Below, in pieces: positions 44,355-55,162 of a DNA stretch of 64,000 bases (positions within the stretch are counted from its first letter, which is position 1; the number at the start of each line of letters is the position of its first letter). The stretch spans positions 492,001 through 556,000 of the forward strand of contig AP031359.1 of the NCBI GenBank assembly GCA_037833965.1, in the 5' to 3' direction. The notes beneath the pieces were generated by a model, which was given only the letters and a program-made list of their open reading frames with translations, was not told the origin of the DNA and searched no databases. A program made the position numbers and the translations under genes. The DNA comes from Marchantia polymorpha subsp. ruderalis (lineage: Eukaryota; Streptophyta; Marchantiopsida; Marchantiales; Marchantiaceae).

Positions 44355-45368
44355 ATGGCGCCACCTAAGATGACCAAAGTGCAGAAATTGGTCTCGCTGA
44401 AGATGCCTTACAAAAAATTGTGACCCTATAGGCGGGAGCTCAGCGAATTGCACCTCGATTTCCTCTTGTGGAATTGAAACTGCATATCGGCGAGTATTTG
44501 CAAGGAGATCATGGACAAGAATCGGAATGACGGTGAGGACCTTCGAGGCAATCCGATGCTGTGGATGATTGAGCATTGGACAAGCGTGCTGAGGCCGTGT
44601 GCAGGCTGTGATAGAGATCTCATGTTCAAGAAGAATAGTGTTAAAAATAACTCGTGCGGAAGAATTCACTTTCTCGCCTCACTTTTCAAGAATGCGCGAT
44701 CACGGACGAATGGATGGAAGACTGCCGATTATAAGGATCCGATGAGGCACGCGATTGCGTTGGGCTTCATGCATATCCTACGACCGCAGCGGACGAGGTA
44801 TATCACGGCTTGGCAAGTCGGATCCTTTGAGCGAGTTATGAAGGGAAATCGGATGCATTGAGCGAGGATCTTTTACGATCTGATCTGGATTAATGCAAGG
44901 TTAAATTTAGTTTAAAGGTCAAATCGGAACGGCGACGATTACAAGATCAGTTGGGGAAGGCTTCCCTGAGAAAGGAAGATTTGCAGAGGAGAACGGAGAA
45001 GGCAGAGGCGGCATATCGTCAATTGCGGGACGAGACGACCGACAAATTGAGATTACAAGTTGAGAAATGCCTTCATGGATTCGCACTGTGGAAATTGCAG
45101 TCAGTTAAGTGGTTGAAGCTAGATTCGCAGGAGCGGCGTTTGATGAGTGCAAAGACCAGCGGATCCGCAACGCACAAGCAGATGGTAGAGTTAGTTAATT
45201 CTTTTTCTGATGGATTGATAAAGGCACGAGAGAATGTAGAGTTGTAGATACTAAACGTTTTGCGTAGGCTAGGAGCAGACGTAAGCTCAGACGACGTTGT
45301 AAATGCTACGTCAGATGGCACCGCACCTGAGAGTAGTTCACCTCGGTCGGTTGAGATTCCTAAGCCAT
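44355..45368 (+). pseudogene. LTR-borne ORF, internally deleted
   Basis: ATG at 44,355 (MAPPKMTKVQKLVSLKMPYK), then LHLDFLLWN, LMFKKNSVKNNSC, WKTADYKDPMRHAIALGFMH, YITAWQVGSFERVMKGNRMH to about 44,890. Sequence then jumps straight to the end of the coiled coil: KAEAAYRQLRDETTDKLRLQ, CLHGFALWKLQSVKWLKLD, VLRRLGADVSSDD. Compared with A1, about 1.5 kb of centre is missing. Stops lie at 44,421, 44,476, 44,859 and 45,245. The frame end falls exactly at the B4 insertion (GCCAT duplication). Confidence 0.75.
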
Positions 45369-46449
45369 TGTAATAACCCACTAAAGGCTAAAACTGCAAT
45401 ATAGTGGTAGAAAGGTCGAACCCACAGGGACAGAGGAACACACAGGGTACAAAGTGTCACGTTTTAACAGACTATTGAGGAGTTTGAATTCTCAGGCGAC
45501 TGTCACTCCCAGAAATACTGCAAGTGTCCACTCGGAGCGCACTCGGAGGTCGCACAGTGCAGCGTAACACACACACACACACACCTGAAACTACAGAAAC
45601 ACAACCCAGAGATCCGTTAGGACCTCTACTTCAAGATTTCAGGGGGAAAGTCTCTCACGAGCACACTCGGCAAAGCTGCGGGCAGTGACTTCCAACTCCG
45701 GCTTTTACAACGCTTCCACTAGCTTGCTGCTAGTGTAGGAAACCCGGTTTGGACTACCTACTTCGGATCGAAGTCACTCAGACGCGGTGAACAACACTCT
45801 CAACTCACAAAACGCGCAGAGAACACAGGTCCGCACTGAAGGACTCATTGAGAAACATTCCAGTAACACAACAACAGTCTATTGAAGAGTTTGAATTCTC
45901 AGGCACTTGTCATTCCCAGAAATACTACAGGGGTTACCCTCAAGGCACCTGCTGCAGCGTAACCTGAATTTACAACCAAGGCTTACACGAAGTAACAAAA
46001 CTTCACTTTGGCATTCAGGGGAAAAATCCCAAAGGAGTACAATCAGAAAGAAACACTCGAAGGTGTAGGGGCGAAACTGTTCAAGTATCTAACTAGTCAC
46101 TGGCTCTGAGCATCGGCAGTCACCCGCAGGTGCACATCCGAACTACTCAAGTCTCTAACCAATGTACTAGCTCTGAACATTCGGCCGAAGGCCTTCAGCT
46201 ACAAAATGCGGAACGCTAAGTTGTAACTCCTCGTGCGTGGTGACAGAACTCAAGGACACAAACACGCAAGGGAAATGGGTTCCTGATCTGCACTTCTGAT
46301 GGGAAAGAACCCCAGGCAAAACGCCTGGAACTATTTTATACCTTCTAAATCCTAACTAACACTACACTGCACTACCATGGTGCGAGCCGCAACAGATCCT
46401 ACACTTGAGGAGTCGGCGGCTGCCTTCCCCTCTAACTTACAACCTAAAT

Positions 46450-46466
46450 CTAACCCTAACCCTAAA
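46450..46466 (+). repeat. Short telomere-like CCCTAA tract
   Basis: CTAACCCTAACCCTAAA within B4, with degenerate flanks (CCTAAATCT). Plant telomere-type sequence, far too short for a telomere. Interstitial. Confidence 0.6.
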
Positions 46467-46943
46467 TCTGAATCCTAAGCCTACTGTACAGAGCCGCCAG
46501 CGCCTTACCATCCAAGATCTGGGGCTGAAAATTTGCAGGCATGCGTGGCCGGCCGAGATCAACGGCCCCACAAAATTTCAGATCCATCCGACCGTCCATC
46601 GCAAAGATATGGGCCCCGCAAGATCTCTGAACCTAGGCCAAAATTCCTTCTCCAAAATCCGAGGACTGCGGGTCCCACGCGTCCTACACGCAAGCCGCCT
46701 ACTCGCAGGCCGCCTTGGGCCGAAGGCCCCTCTAACTGTTAACGCCGAAGGCCTCACGCCTAACCATGACAGCCGCTTTCGACGCTCATAACTCATTGAC
46801 GCCTTATCCGTTTCAAGAGATCTTGGTCTCGTTGGAACCAGCTCGTCGAGTTCTTTCTAACGAGACCCGAATCAAGTCAAACCGCTAAGAATTGAGAAAG
46901 TTATGTCGGTTTTACTCTTCCGCCGAAGACGTTCGCCTATCCA

Positions 46944-47069
46944 CTGTCCGTCCGCGGCGATGACCTGGCTGTCCGCGGCGCTAAGCTGTCCGTCCGCTGC
47001 GCTGACCTGTCCGTCCGCGGCGCTGAGCTGTCCGTCCGCTGCGCTGACCTGTCCGTCCGCGGCGCTGAG
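46944..47069 (+). repeat. 21-base minisatellite, six units
   Basis: Six tandem units of the type CTGTCCGTCCGCGGCGCTGAG. They alternate between GCGG...GAG and GCTG...GAC versions, hinting at a 42-base higher-order unit. Read on minus the unit gives a seven-residue Ser-Ala-Ala-Asp-Gly-Gln-X repeat, but no gene is seen around it. Confidence 0.85.
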
Positions 47070-48488
47070 CTGGCGCAGAAGGCGCCGTACACTTTCTACC
47101 TCACAAGGCGCATTTCTAGGGCCCAAGGCGGATTTCCCGCCGACGCCGAAGCGCCTGTGCACAGGCGGCACGTGTGGAGGTGACCTGTGCACAGGCGAAC
47201 GCCTGTGCGCAGGCGAACTTCCTTCGTCCGCGCATAGGACAAAACTTTCTTCGCCTGTGCGCAGGCGGAAAGCTGAGTATCTTGCGACCTTCATAACTCC
47301 CGGAATTCTCCTCCGTTCGTGGCGTTCTTGGGCTCGTTAGAATCAGCGCGTCGAGCTCTTTCCAACGAGACCCTAAACAAGTCGAGGCGTTGCGAATTGA
47401 GAAAGTTATGAGGGATTCACTCTTCCGCCGAATGCACTCTCCCGCATCGCCAAAGGCGTTGACCCGAAGGCGTTGACCGAAGGCGTCTACCGCCCAAGGC
47501 GCATCTTCCGGCGGTTCTTCCGCCGAAGGCGTACCGCCAAAGTCGCTCTACCGCCGAAGGCCCCCCCATCAGTAACTTCCGACACTCATAACTCAGTGAC
47601 CTCTCATCCGTTTCACAAGTTCTTGGTCTCGTTAGAACGAGCGTCGCGAGCTCTTTGCAACAACACCCGAAGCAACTCAAGGCGTTACGAATTGAGAAAG
47701 TTATGAGTGATCAACCGCCGAAGGTGCTCGAAGCGGATCCTGCAGCATGAACCGCCCGTTCCGTCCCAAGCGTCCCACTGTGGCCTAAGCCCAAAACCCC
47801 TTGACTGTCCTCGATCCTCTGGTTTCGCGTACCGATTACTATTTACAGCTGCTGCCGCGGTACTTACTATTCAAAAATGTTTTAGTTCCGACAAAAAACA
47901 AAAAGTGGGTTACCACAGCCATCACTGTGAATAAAGAGGCCCAAGGCTCTTTCCTAGGGGGAGCTTTTCTATCAATTCGCTTGTCTTGACAGTAACCTGT
48001 ATCCACTGTGTGTCTATGTGCTGGTGTGTGATCTTGCCATTAAGCACACTGCGCTCCTGTTTGTCGAAGCTACCGCATTAGGAGTTGTGAGTGCTCAGCC
48101 TGAATGTTCTGAGTAGCTGGGGGCTCTTTAGAATTTAAGCAAATTTGGGTCTGGGTATTTGGGTCAATAGGTCGTGAATATGCAATTTTGGGAAGTTTCT
48201 CCCTGAAATCTGAGTGTAGGGTTGAAGGCGACTTCCACAGGATTTGATTGGAGAAGTTTCAGGTTGTGAGTGTGATTATAGTCTGCTCTTCGGGTCTTCG
48301 GCCATCATCGAGCAGTGTCTTCTGGAAGTGACATGTGCCTAAGAAGTAAAACTCTTCAATAGAATGTTAATACGTGACAGATTGTGACTTTTAGTGTTGC
48401 ATTTGTCTCTATGTGAACGAATCTAAACCATTATGCTCCATTTTGGTATTGTTGGTTATCACATAGATAAACGAGCAAATTTATCTTT

Positions 48489-48506
48489 TGGCGCCGCTGC
48501 CGGGGA
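48489..48506 (+). promoter_or_regulatory. Primer-binding site (tRNA-Asp type)
   Basis: TGGCGCCGCTGCCGGGGA, one mismatch from the complement of the tRNA-Asp 3' end. It follows the LTR end by 25 bases and marks the start of the internal region. Confidence 0.88.
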
Positions 48507-48529
48507 CAGAGCGTCAACACCAAGGTTGC

Positions 48530-50685
48530 GTGTACAGCTATGCACGATGAATGTTGATAGGAGATGATCCCAACAAGATAAGTGATCAAACTTCGCGGTA
48601 TCTCCGTTGACGGGAGAAGAAGGCAAATTAAGCCAAATCTACGCTTGATCCAGACCGAAGAAAAGTGAGGGAAAAAGGAAAGAAGCAAGAATCCCTCCTC
48701 CCCGTGACTGCACTTCCGCAGGCAATTTTCCTACAGAATCACCATCAACCCACGAAGCCTTTGTTTGGGAGAAGTTGGCTTCGACCCCCATTGATGCATA
48801 TCTTCAACCCCTCAAGGACTTGACGACTTCAGCTGATCCGAATGCGTATCAAATTTACATCACCCGCTATTTCCAATTACCTGGTAGTGCGGTGGTGGAT
48901 CTTTCATGCGGTGGTGGATCTGAAGACTGATACATAGGGACAAGTGCAGACGGTGGTGCAAGATATTGAAGGGCGACTTGCAAATACGCTTACCTCACCT
49001 CTTCAGCCCATAGCCCTGTTTAGAGACCCGAATCTCGTAAGATCTTCAAGAAATACTTCATGAGGTTTAGGAAGTGGAGGATCTTCATCTCCACCAGGAT
49101 CATCAAGAGGAGGACCACCCTTTCCACCTAATCCACCTGGAGGAGGCGGAGGCGGAGGTCCTTCAAATCGTCCGATGGCAAATCCGCAAGGGAATCCCTA
49201 TCCACCTCTCTTCACCAAACATTCCTACCTGAAGTTCAAGGGTAGAGGGGACGATGATGATGCGGACTCCTACATCAAGCTTTTTGAATTGGTTTCCATC
49301 ACAAATAAGGAAGATAACGATGCGGATCAAATGCGCATCTTCCCCGGTCTTCCTAGGAAGAAAGCTCAAAGTTGATATAACCACGAAAGCACCGTTCCCG
49401 CCGAAATTGATACTTGGGCCAAGCTCCGGGAGAAGTTCTTAAGAAGATTTTGGGAGTGGAGATATGATAGTTGTGTCCTGACAAAGTTGTGCAACCTCCA
49501 GCGATAGCGCAAGGAAAATCTAAGAGATTATACTCAAAGATTCTAGGATCTCTTGGATCGAATTCCAAAAGACATGAAAGGGTGTGCCTTATCTACTCAG
49601 CAAGCCATCGACTAGTACTTGACGGGCTTGCCACGAGCAATGGAGAGATATTGCTGTTGAAGCAAGTGTGATACAATCGATGATGTAATTATCTCAGCCG
49701 AGGCCTTCAAGACCTCCACGTTGAAAAGACGTCCGAAGGATCGGCCGCTCGAGAGCAAAAGTCTAAGAGTAGTCGGCAGAAGCGAAGAGCGGTAACACCT
49801 TCGTCTAGCAAGTCCTCCTCTTCTTTGGAGTCAAGTGAGCAAGAAGATTTTTCTTCCTCTAAAGATGAGAAACCTTGGAAGAAGGCCAACAGAAAGAAGA
49901 AGAACCGACGTATGGCTATGCACGAGAAAGGCTCCACGTCCATCTTATCCAAGGTGGATGCCTTGGTCAAGGACTTTGCAGATCTGAAGGTGCATGTGGT
50001 GGGAAGTCGATACAAGAGGAAGTCTTCCACTGGGCTAAGAGCTAACCTCTTGTGCACAAACTATGGTAGAGTGGGTCACGTTAACGTTGAGTGTCGGGCT
50101 TACCAAACCGTTATTGTTGTGGAATGGGCACCAACATGAGAAGTTGGAGGATATTACACGGAGAATTTAGAGGAGACAGCGTATGCAGTGCAAGAGGGAC
50201 CTCCAGTTACTCCCATACAGCAAGCCCATATACCCCGTTATGCGCCTAATGAAATAGCTACCACGGTACCTCAACGTAGAATGGTGTCACCAGGAGCAAC
50301 TGCCAGAGTTCCTCCAAATGCCTGTTTCAACTGTGGAGAAGCAAGGCACTACTCCCCTAATTGCTCACATCCCCGAAGAGAACAAGGCTACGTACCCATG
50401 TGTAGTAACTGTCGCCAAGGAGGACATACGGCGGCCGAATGCAATCAACCGCGGGCAGCTCGTGCACAAGTGCGGTTTGTTACTCCGCCCCCAAAGGAAG
50501 ATGCTAAGGTAAACCTGGTCGACTTGAGTCCGGAAGGTAAGGAAGAAGACAGCTCGTGGTCGGATGAGGAGATCATGGTGGGACGGGTAGAGACCCGAAG
50601 TTTGAGCCGCAAGAAAAAAGCCACCTTGAAAAAAGTGAAATGGGATAAAACGGGAGCCAAGTGGAAGGATGCCAAAGTGAAGTAA
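48530..50685 (+). pseudogene. gag: Gag of the family-A retrotransposon
   Basis: The leader and first part (48,530-49,100) hold a Lys/Arg-rich start and an EAFVWEKLAST...DAYLQPLKDL region in a frame with stops. A Gly/Pro-rich linker follows at 49,070-49,165. The capsid-like part begins at ATG 49,175 (KHSYLKFKGRGDDDDADSYI), stops at 49,373, and continues with WAKLREKFLRRFW and ENLRDYTQRF residues, typical of plant Gag. After shifts, 49,825-50,139 gives a basic stretch and a knuckle CTNYGRVGHVNVEC (second Cys now Tyr). The open frame 50,188-50,685 holds two intact CCHC knuckles, CFNCGEARHYSPNC and CSNCRQGGHTAAEC. Three knuckles in a row are more than the usual one or two. Confidence 0.8.
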
Positions 50686-50730
50686 TCACGGGAACCAAAG
50701 GAGGATACACCTCCGAAGACCTCAGGGTCT

Positions 50731-51483
50731 TTGGCGAAGAATGCCAAGTCTTCGGCCAAAGATCTTTGGTCTTTGTCTCAAGAAGATTTCCAGTCGGATG
50801 GGCTGGCGTTGCCACTGTTGCGGAAGGCATATGCTCCAGATATAAAAGACGACGTGGGCAATTTACTTTGCGAAGAACTAGACAAGACGCCACCTTCAAA
50901 GGAGCTGGATAAAGCAGCACCAAAGACCAAAGCATCGTCTTGCGCAGAAAGACATGGTGGGGCTTCTGAACTACTTCGAGACCCTCACTATGACATTGTG
51001 GCAGATCTCTTTGACCGCCAGGCCAACATCACGTTTTGGCAGTTGGTTGAGGACAACAATGCCTATTGGAAATTGATAACCATCGCCCTTAAACGGCCGA
51101 AGCGGACACGAGCTCATAAACTCCCTCGGGTGTACCAGGTCCTGCATGAGGATCTAGGGCCACCCGAAATCGACATAGAAATCGGCGGATGCACAATTCG
51201 CAAGGTGCCCTTAGACTCAAGATCGGGCATCAACATCATGACCGAAGAGACGGCACATGCCCTGGGATACAAAACCTTTCAACCAACAAATCGAATGATA
51301 CGCATGGCCGACCAGACCCAAAGGAAGTCACTGGGCACGTTGAAAGATGTACAAACCATCATCAATGGGGTTGTGTTCCCTTTGAATTACATCATCATTA
51401 AATCCTTGACCAAAATGGGGTATGATGTGTTGATTGGCCGTCCTTTGTTTTATGGTGCAAAGGTCAGATCGGACTTGCACTAG
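50731..51483 (+). CDS. Aspartic protease of the family-A retrotransposon
   Basis: Open 250-codon frame. The protease core lies in its last 110 residues: IDIEIGGCTIRKVPLDSRSG, INIMTEETAHALGY, then MIRMADQTQRKSLGTL and FPLNYIIIKSLTK with YDVLIGRPL. The active site is expected to be D-(S/T/G)-G-(A/S); here it reads DSRSG, so the catalytic Gly is displaced or lost. The upstream 130 residues are an acidic linker containing VYQVLHEDLGPPE. Frame and spacing suggest read-through from Gag. A stop at 51,481 separates it from RT. Confidence 0.78.
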   Translation: MAKNAKSSAKDLWSLSQEDFQSDGLALPLLRKAYAPDIKDDVGNLLCEELDKTPPSKELDKAAPKTKASSCAERHGGASELLRDPHYDIVADLFDRQANITFWQLVEDNNAYWKLITIALKRPKRTRAHKLPRVYQVLHEDLGPPEIDIEIGGCTIRKVPLDSRSGINIMTEETAHALGYKTFQPTNRMIRMADQTQRKSLGTLKDVQTIINGVVFPLNYIIIKSLTKMGYDVLIGRPLFYGAKVRSDLH

Positions 51484-53111
51484 CGATTTCTATAGTTCTA
51501 GGATTCCAATAATAAAGAGGACTCCAAGATCACGATCCCGTGGAAGAAGATACCGCATGGAGGCGAGACGCCGTCTACCAGTTCAGGATACACTTTGGAG
51601 GAGGATATCACAACCTCTGAAAGTGATACTGATGTACATTATATGGAGTTATACGAAATAGAGAAGGAAGAAGTAGACGTAGAAGGATCAGAGGAAGTCG
51701 GTCCTAAGGATATTGAATAGCAATTAGCTGTGGGGCTGGGTCGTAGCGATATCAGTCACACAAAAGGGGTCATAGACCTGAGTGACTGCCACGATGTCAA
51801 ACTCAGATCCCATAGAGTTCTCAAAATCTCTAGCCAAGTGACTGGTGCAGAGCTGGAAAGGATACAAAGGTTCCTCCGAGCATACGAAGATGTATTTGCC
51901 TGGAGGATAGAAGACATGAAGGGCATACCAGCCCGCTATGGTGAGCATCGTATTGATCTGATGAATAATGCCGTATCTGTGCGTCAACGGCAGTACCGGT
52001 TGAATCCGAAGTACTTTCTGTTGGTTAAGAACAAAATTGACAAGTACTTGAGTGCAGGAATCACCTACTCGGTATTAAGCAGCAAATGGGTTTCACCCAT
52101 TGTGATAGTCCCGAAGAAACTAACGGGGAAGACTTGAGTTTGTCAGGACTTCAAGAAGCTGAACGCGGCTACTAAGAAAGACCATCATCCATTGCCGTTT
52201 ACGAATGCTATCATAGATCATGTGGCGGGACACGGGTGTTACAGTTTTCTAGATGGATTCTCGGGATATAATTAGGTGTTGATTTGTGAGCAGAACAAGA
52301 ATAAAACCACATTCATCACTGATTGGGAACTTATGCACACCATAAGATGCCATTCGGGTTATGCAATGCACCTTCAACCTTTCAGCGAATGATGACAACC
52401 ATTTTTCAAGACCATCTCAAGAAATTTTTGGAGATCTTCATTGATGATTTTTGTGTCTTTGGACCTCGTGATCAACACATGAGCCACTTGCAACAGACGT
52501 TCGACAAATGTCAAGAGTTCCAATTGTCCCTTCATCTAGAGAAATGCTTCTTCTTCATGACAAGTGGCATTCTGTTAGGCCACCAAGTGTCCTCCGAAGA
52601 AATAGCAGTAGACGAAGAAAAGGTCAAAGTCATCTTGGCTTTGAAGCCATCAACAAACCTTTGGGAACTTCGTGCCTTCCTCGGACATGTGAGCTATTAC
52701 AGACGATTTATCAATATGTTTGCTATCACGGCAGCTAGTTTTACCAAGCTGCTGAGGAAAGATGAGCCTTACGAATGGGAATAGGAGCAACAGAAGGCAT
52801 TTGAAGAACTTAAAGAAAAGCTTACCTCGGCCCCAGGTCTTCGCAGTCCAGATTGGGAGAAGCCATATCAAGTATTCGTAGATACTTTGGCCTTTGCCAT
52901 TGGGGTAGTGTTGAGTCAAAAGAACAAGAATAGGAAGGATTACTCAATTTACTTTGCTAGCAGGCAATTGTTGGCAGAAGAGAAGAATTACACCACAACG
53001 GAACGAGAAGCGCTAGGATTGGTGTTTTCGGTGAAGAAATTTTGACACTACCTGCTACGCTACGAATTTGTTTTCCATGTAGATCACTATGCCCTGCAAC
53101 ATTTGGTGAAT
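51484..53111 (+). pseudogene. pol: Reverse transcriptase and RNase H of the family-A retrotransposon
   Basis: An acidic linker (51,560-51,720), then an open stretch 51,730-52,137: VLKISSQVTGAELERIQRFL, EDVFAWRIEDMKGIPARYGE, RQYRLNPKY, SKWVSPIVIVPKK. A TGA at 52,136 and a one-base deletion near 52,325 follow. The frame 52,323-52,784 has MPFGLCNAPSTFQRM and the catalytic FIDDFCVFG (Tyr replaced by Phe, as in some plant gypsy lineages), then LEKCFFF, LGHQVSSEEI and VSYYRRFINMFA. RNase H follows from 52,785 to 53,111 with KPYQVFVDTLAFAIGVVLSQ, YFASRQLLAEEKNYTTTERE and FHVDHYALQHLVN. It ends abruptly at a 275-base insertion. Confidence 0.85.
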
Positions 53112-53386
53112 ATTTTCCGGGGAAGCGCCGGGCCTGGAATAATCACTGAACCTGAGAAGGACCAAGTTTTTGTATTTTTGTTGATATATATCTATCTGGC
53201 CCGTGACCCGACACAGTCCAAACCTACGGACTGTACGCGGTTAGTCTCCAAGAACCTGAAACACCAAACTCTAGGGCCCTCCGAGGTTAACTCCATCGCT
53301 CCAAAACTAATTCGAGTGCTTTTTGCACTATCTTTTCTCTTGGAGAGGCACTCCCGACGCATGTCTAGGTTGGGTAGGACGGGGGC
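53112..53386. other. About 275-base insertion between RNase H and integrase
   Basis: The pol reading is continuous if this block is skipped: it stops after HLVN and resumes with NLSERIAR. The block contains TATATATAT and no homology to pol or to other parts of the window. The ends are not clear enough to call inverted repeats or a target duplication. It could be a small transposon or a SINE-like piece. Confidence 0.55.
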
Positions 53387-54820
53387 CAACCTATCGGAAC
53401 GGATTGCAAGGTGAGTGTTGCTACTCCAAGAGATTACCTTTATGGTACAAACACGGAAAGGGATCCATCATGAGAACGCAGACAATCTGTCTCAACTATG
53501 GACACAACCCGCAGAGACGGAGCTGGTTGATGATTTCCCGGATGAGCAACTATTTCAGATGACATCTAGTCGGGATTCACAATACGCGGATCTCTATCGT
53601 TATTTGCTTACCTTATAGTGTCCCAAAGGAATGGATGCAGAACAGCGCACCGTCTTTATCCACAAGGCCGAATCTTACCAAATCCAACAAGGGATACTTC
53701 CGGACGAACGACTTTGCCGTTGTCTGGAGCGCTTGGAGGTGGGACGAGTTATTGCATCAATGCATACCAAAGGTGTAGGAGGACATTACGCCACCAAGAA
53801 CATAGTGGCAAAGATCTTGAATGCAGGATGCTGGTGGCCTACGATGTTTAAAGATGTACATGACTACATCCAACAATGTGAAAACTGTTAGAGGACGAGA
53901 AGACCAACTTCCACCACGCGGTGGCCATTGATGCCGATCATGCCTTTAGCACCTTTTGAAGAGTGGAGGATTGATTTCGTGGGGTCCATCCAACCAGCTA
54001 CGAAGCACACTCGAAGACGATACATTCTAGTAGCCACGGACTATGCTACCAAGATGGTAGAAGCAGAGGCCACTCGAAGAGATGATGTGGCAACCGTATC
54101 CAAATTTTTGTTTGAGGTTATTATCACAAGATACGGATGCTCACTAGAGCTGCTTAGTGATAGAGGAACACACTTTTTGAACTCAATTATTGAAGACCTC
54201 ACTTTCCATTTCCATATTAAGCATCGAAAGACAACCCCCTACAATCCAAAGGCAAATGGACTAACAGAGAAATCGAATGGGCTACTCTGCAAGATATTGT
54301 TGAAGGTTACGGTAAGTCATGCACATGACTGGGATACCAAGTTACTAGCCGCACTATGAGCCTATCGTACTGCGGAGAAGGTAACCACAAAACAAACGCC
54401 GTATTTCTAGACGTATGATCAGCATCCTATTATGCCTATTGAGTTTGAAATACCTACCCATCAGCTGTTGGATCGCCAAAGATTGGGGGATGAAGAGAGT
54501 CAACTTTACAAATTGCAGGAAGTACTATCATTGGAGGAACGTAGAGAAGCAGCAAAGCAAGAAACGGAGCAAATACAGTTGAAAAGGAAAAAGGCTATTG
54601 ATATACGAGTCCGATCGGTAACTTTGCTCAAAGTAGATTTAGCTTTGCTCTATGATAGTAGACATGCTAGGTTCCCGGGGAAGTTGCACCTATGATGAAT
54701 GGGGCCCTATAGAGTAGTAGATGTATTTCCGAATGGAACAATACAATTAGCAGACCTCTCAAGGCTATTGCATGGGACCCGAGTGAACGGACATAGAGAG
54801 GTGAAGAAATACTATACATG
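53387..54820 (+). pseudogene. int: Integrase of the family-A retrotransposon
   Basis: The connection has TRKGIHHENADNLSQLW near 53,450-53,500. The HHCC zinc domain is at about 53,631-53,891: HTKGVGGHYATKNIVAKIL, then QQCENC. The core starts at 53,928: EEWRIDFVGSIQP (Asp), ATDYATKMVEAEA, LLSDRGTHFLN (Asp), YNPKANGLTEKSNG (Glu), so the DDE triad is intact. The tail from 54,432 has LLDRQRLGDEESQ and a beta-rich end with GPYRVVDVFPNGTIQLADLS and a TGA at about 54,818. Stops at 53,411, 53,616, 53,889 and 54,357 break the frame. No chromodomain follows. Confidence 0.85.
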
Positions 54821-54845
54821 AAGTGTTCGCGGGTTCGCTCACAAA

Positions 54846-54858
54846 TGGGGAGAGAAGT
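54846..54858 (+). promoter_or_regulatory. Polypurine tract
   Basis: ATGGGGAGAGAAG lies one base before the LTR start TGTGGTGCC at 54,860. Plus-strand priming site for cDNA synthesis; it fixes the 5' edge of the LTR. Confidence 0.78.
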
Positions 54859-54859
54859 A

Positions 54860-55162
54860 TGTGGTGCCTAGTTTTTCGTTTTTTTTTTCAAAAATGAACA
54901 AAAACTTAAACACATTCGTGTTAGAATGTAGACGTAGAAGTCCGAAGTGATAGAAGTTAGAAGAATTATGAGAAATTTAGTAAGAGTTGGTCTTCGGCCA
55001 AAGACCTTTGGATCTTTGGACCTTCAGCGCGGTCTTTCTGGAGGATGCAATAGCTGGGTCTTTGGCGAAGACCTGAAGATCAATTTGAAATGCGCAAAGG
55101 ACCAGACAATGTTCGTACGCGCCGAGGGTACCATTCGCGCGCGTGGGAAGAATGTTAGGGCA
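54860..55162 (+). repeat. 3' LTR, first 303 bases only
   Basis: Matches 43,932-44,240 closely from TGTGGTGCCTAGTTTTTCG to the GTGGGAAGAATGTTAGGGCATC stretch. It breaks at about 55,162 into the 3' end of D2. The rest of the LTR, including its ORF, was deleted. Confidence 0.8.

Larger units (their letters stand above)
45369..47917 (-). mobile_element. B4: ORF-less family-B LTR with exact GCCAT duplication
   Basis: TGTAATAACCCAC at 45,369 to GGGTTACCACA at 47,917, flanked by GCCAT at 45,364-45,368 and 47,918-47,922. 45,369-46,378 is the usual 3' part, with (AC)n at 45,566-45,585. In place of the 3-kb ORF lies about 370 bases of unrelated sequence (46,379-46,750) with a CCCTAA tract. The 5' part holds three copies of a unit with the long inverted repeat (near 46,824, 47,326 and 47,622) and a 21-base minisatellite. 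It makes no protein of the family, so it is a non-coding derivative. Confidence 0.82.
43932..48463 (+). repeat. 5' LTR with an internal ORF and nested B4
   Basis: Starts TGTAGTGCCTAGTTTTTTG at 43,932 and ends GTTGGTTATCACA at 48,463, 25 bases before the primer-binding site. Without B4 it is about 1.98 kb. 43,932-44,354 is leader, 44,355-45,368 the shortened ORF, and 47,923-48,463 the tail with AATAAA (47,930) and a CCCAAGG hairpin. The 3' LTR counterpart begins right after a polypurine tract, confirming the LTR boundaries. Confidence 0.85.
43932..55162 (+). mobile_element. Near-complete family-A retrotransposon (autonomous type)
   Basis: 5' LTR 43,932-48,463 (contains B4), primer-binding site 48,489-48,506, Gag, protease, RT, RNase H, integrase, polypurine tract 54,846-54,858 and the first 303 bases of the 3' LTR (54,860-55,162). 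The two LTR starts match over their whole shared length: GTGTTAGAATGTAGACGTA, GGTCTTTGGACCTTC-like and GGACC-GACAAT stretches are common. It inserted into D2, and the right end is truncated, so no target duplication can be paired. Coding frames carry several stops and shifts. Confidence 0.85.

Noticed and set aside
46450-46466. A true telomere or telomere-proximal site
   Set aside because: Only about two and a half units, inside a transposon with target duplications.
46405-46791. 128-codon open frame with Leu-Thr-Leu-Asn repeats
   Set aside because: It translates the telomere-like CCCTAA tract and flanks inside B4.
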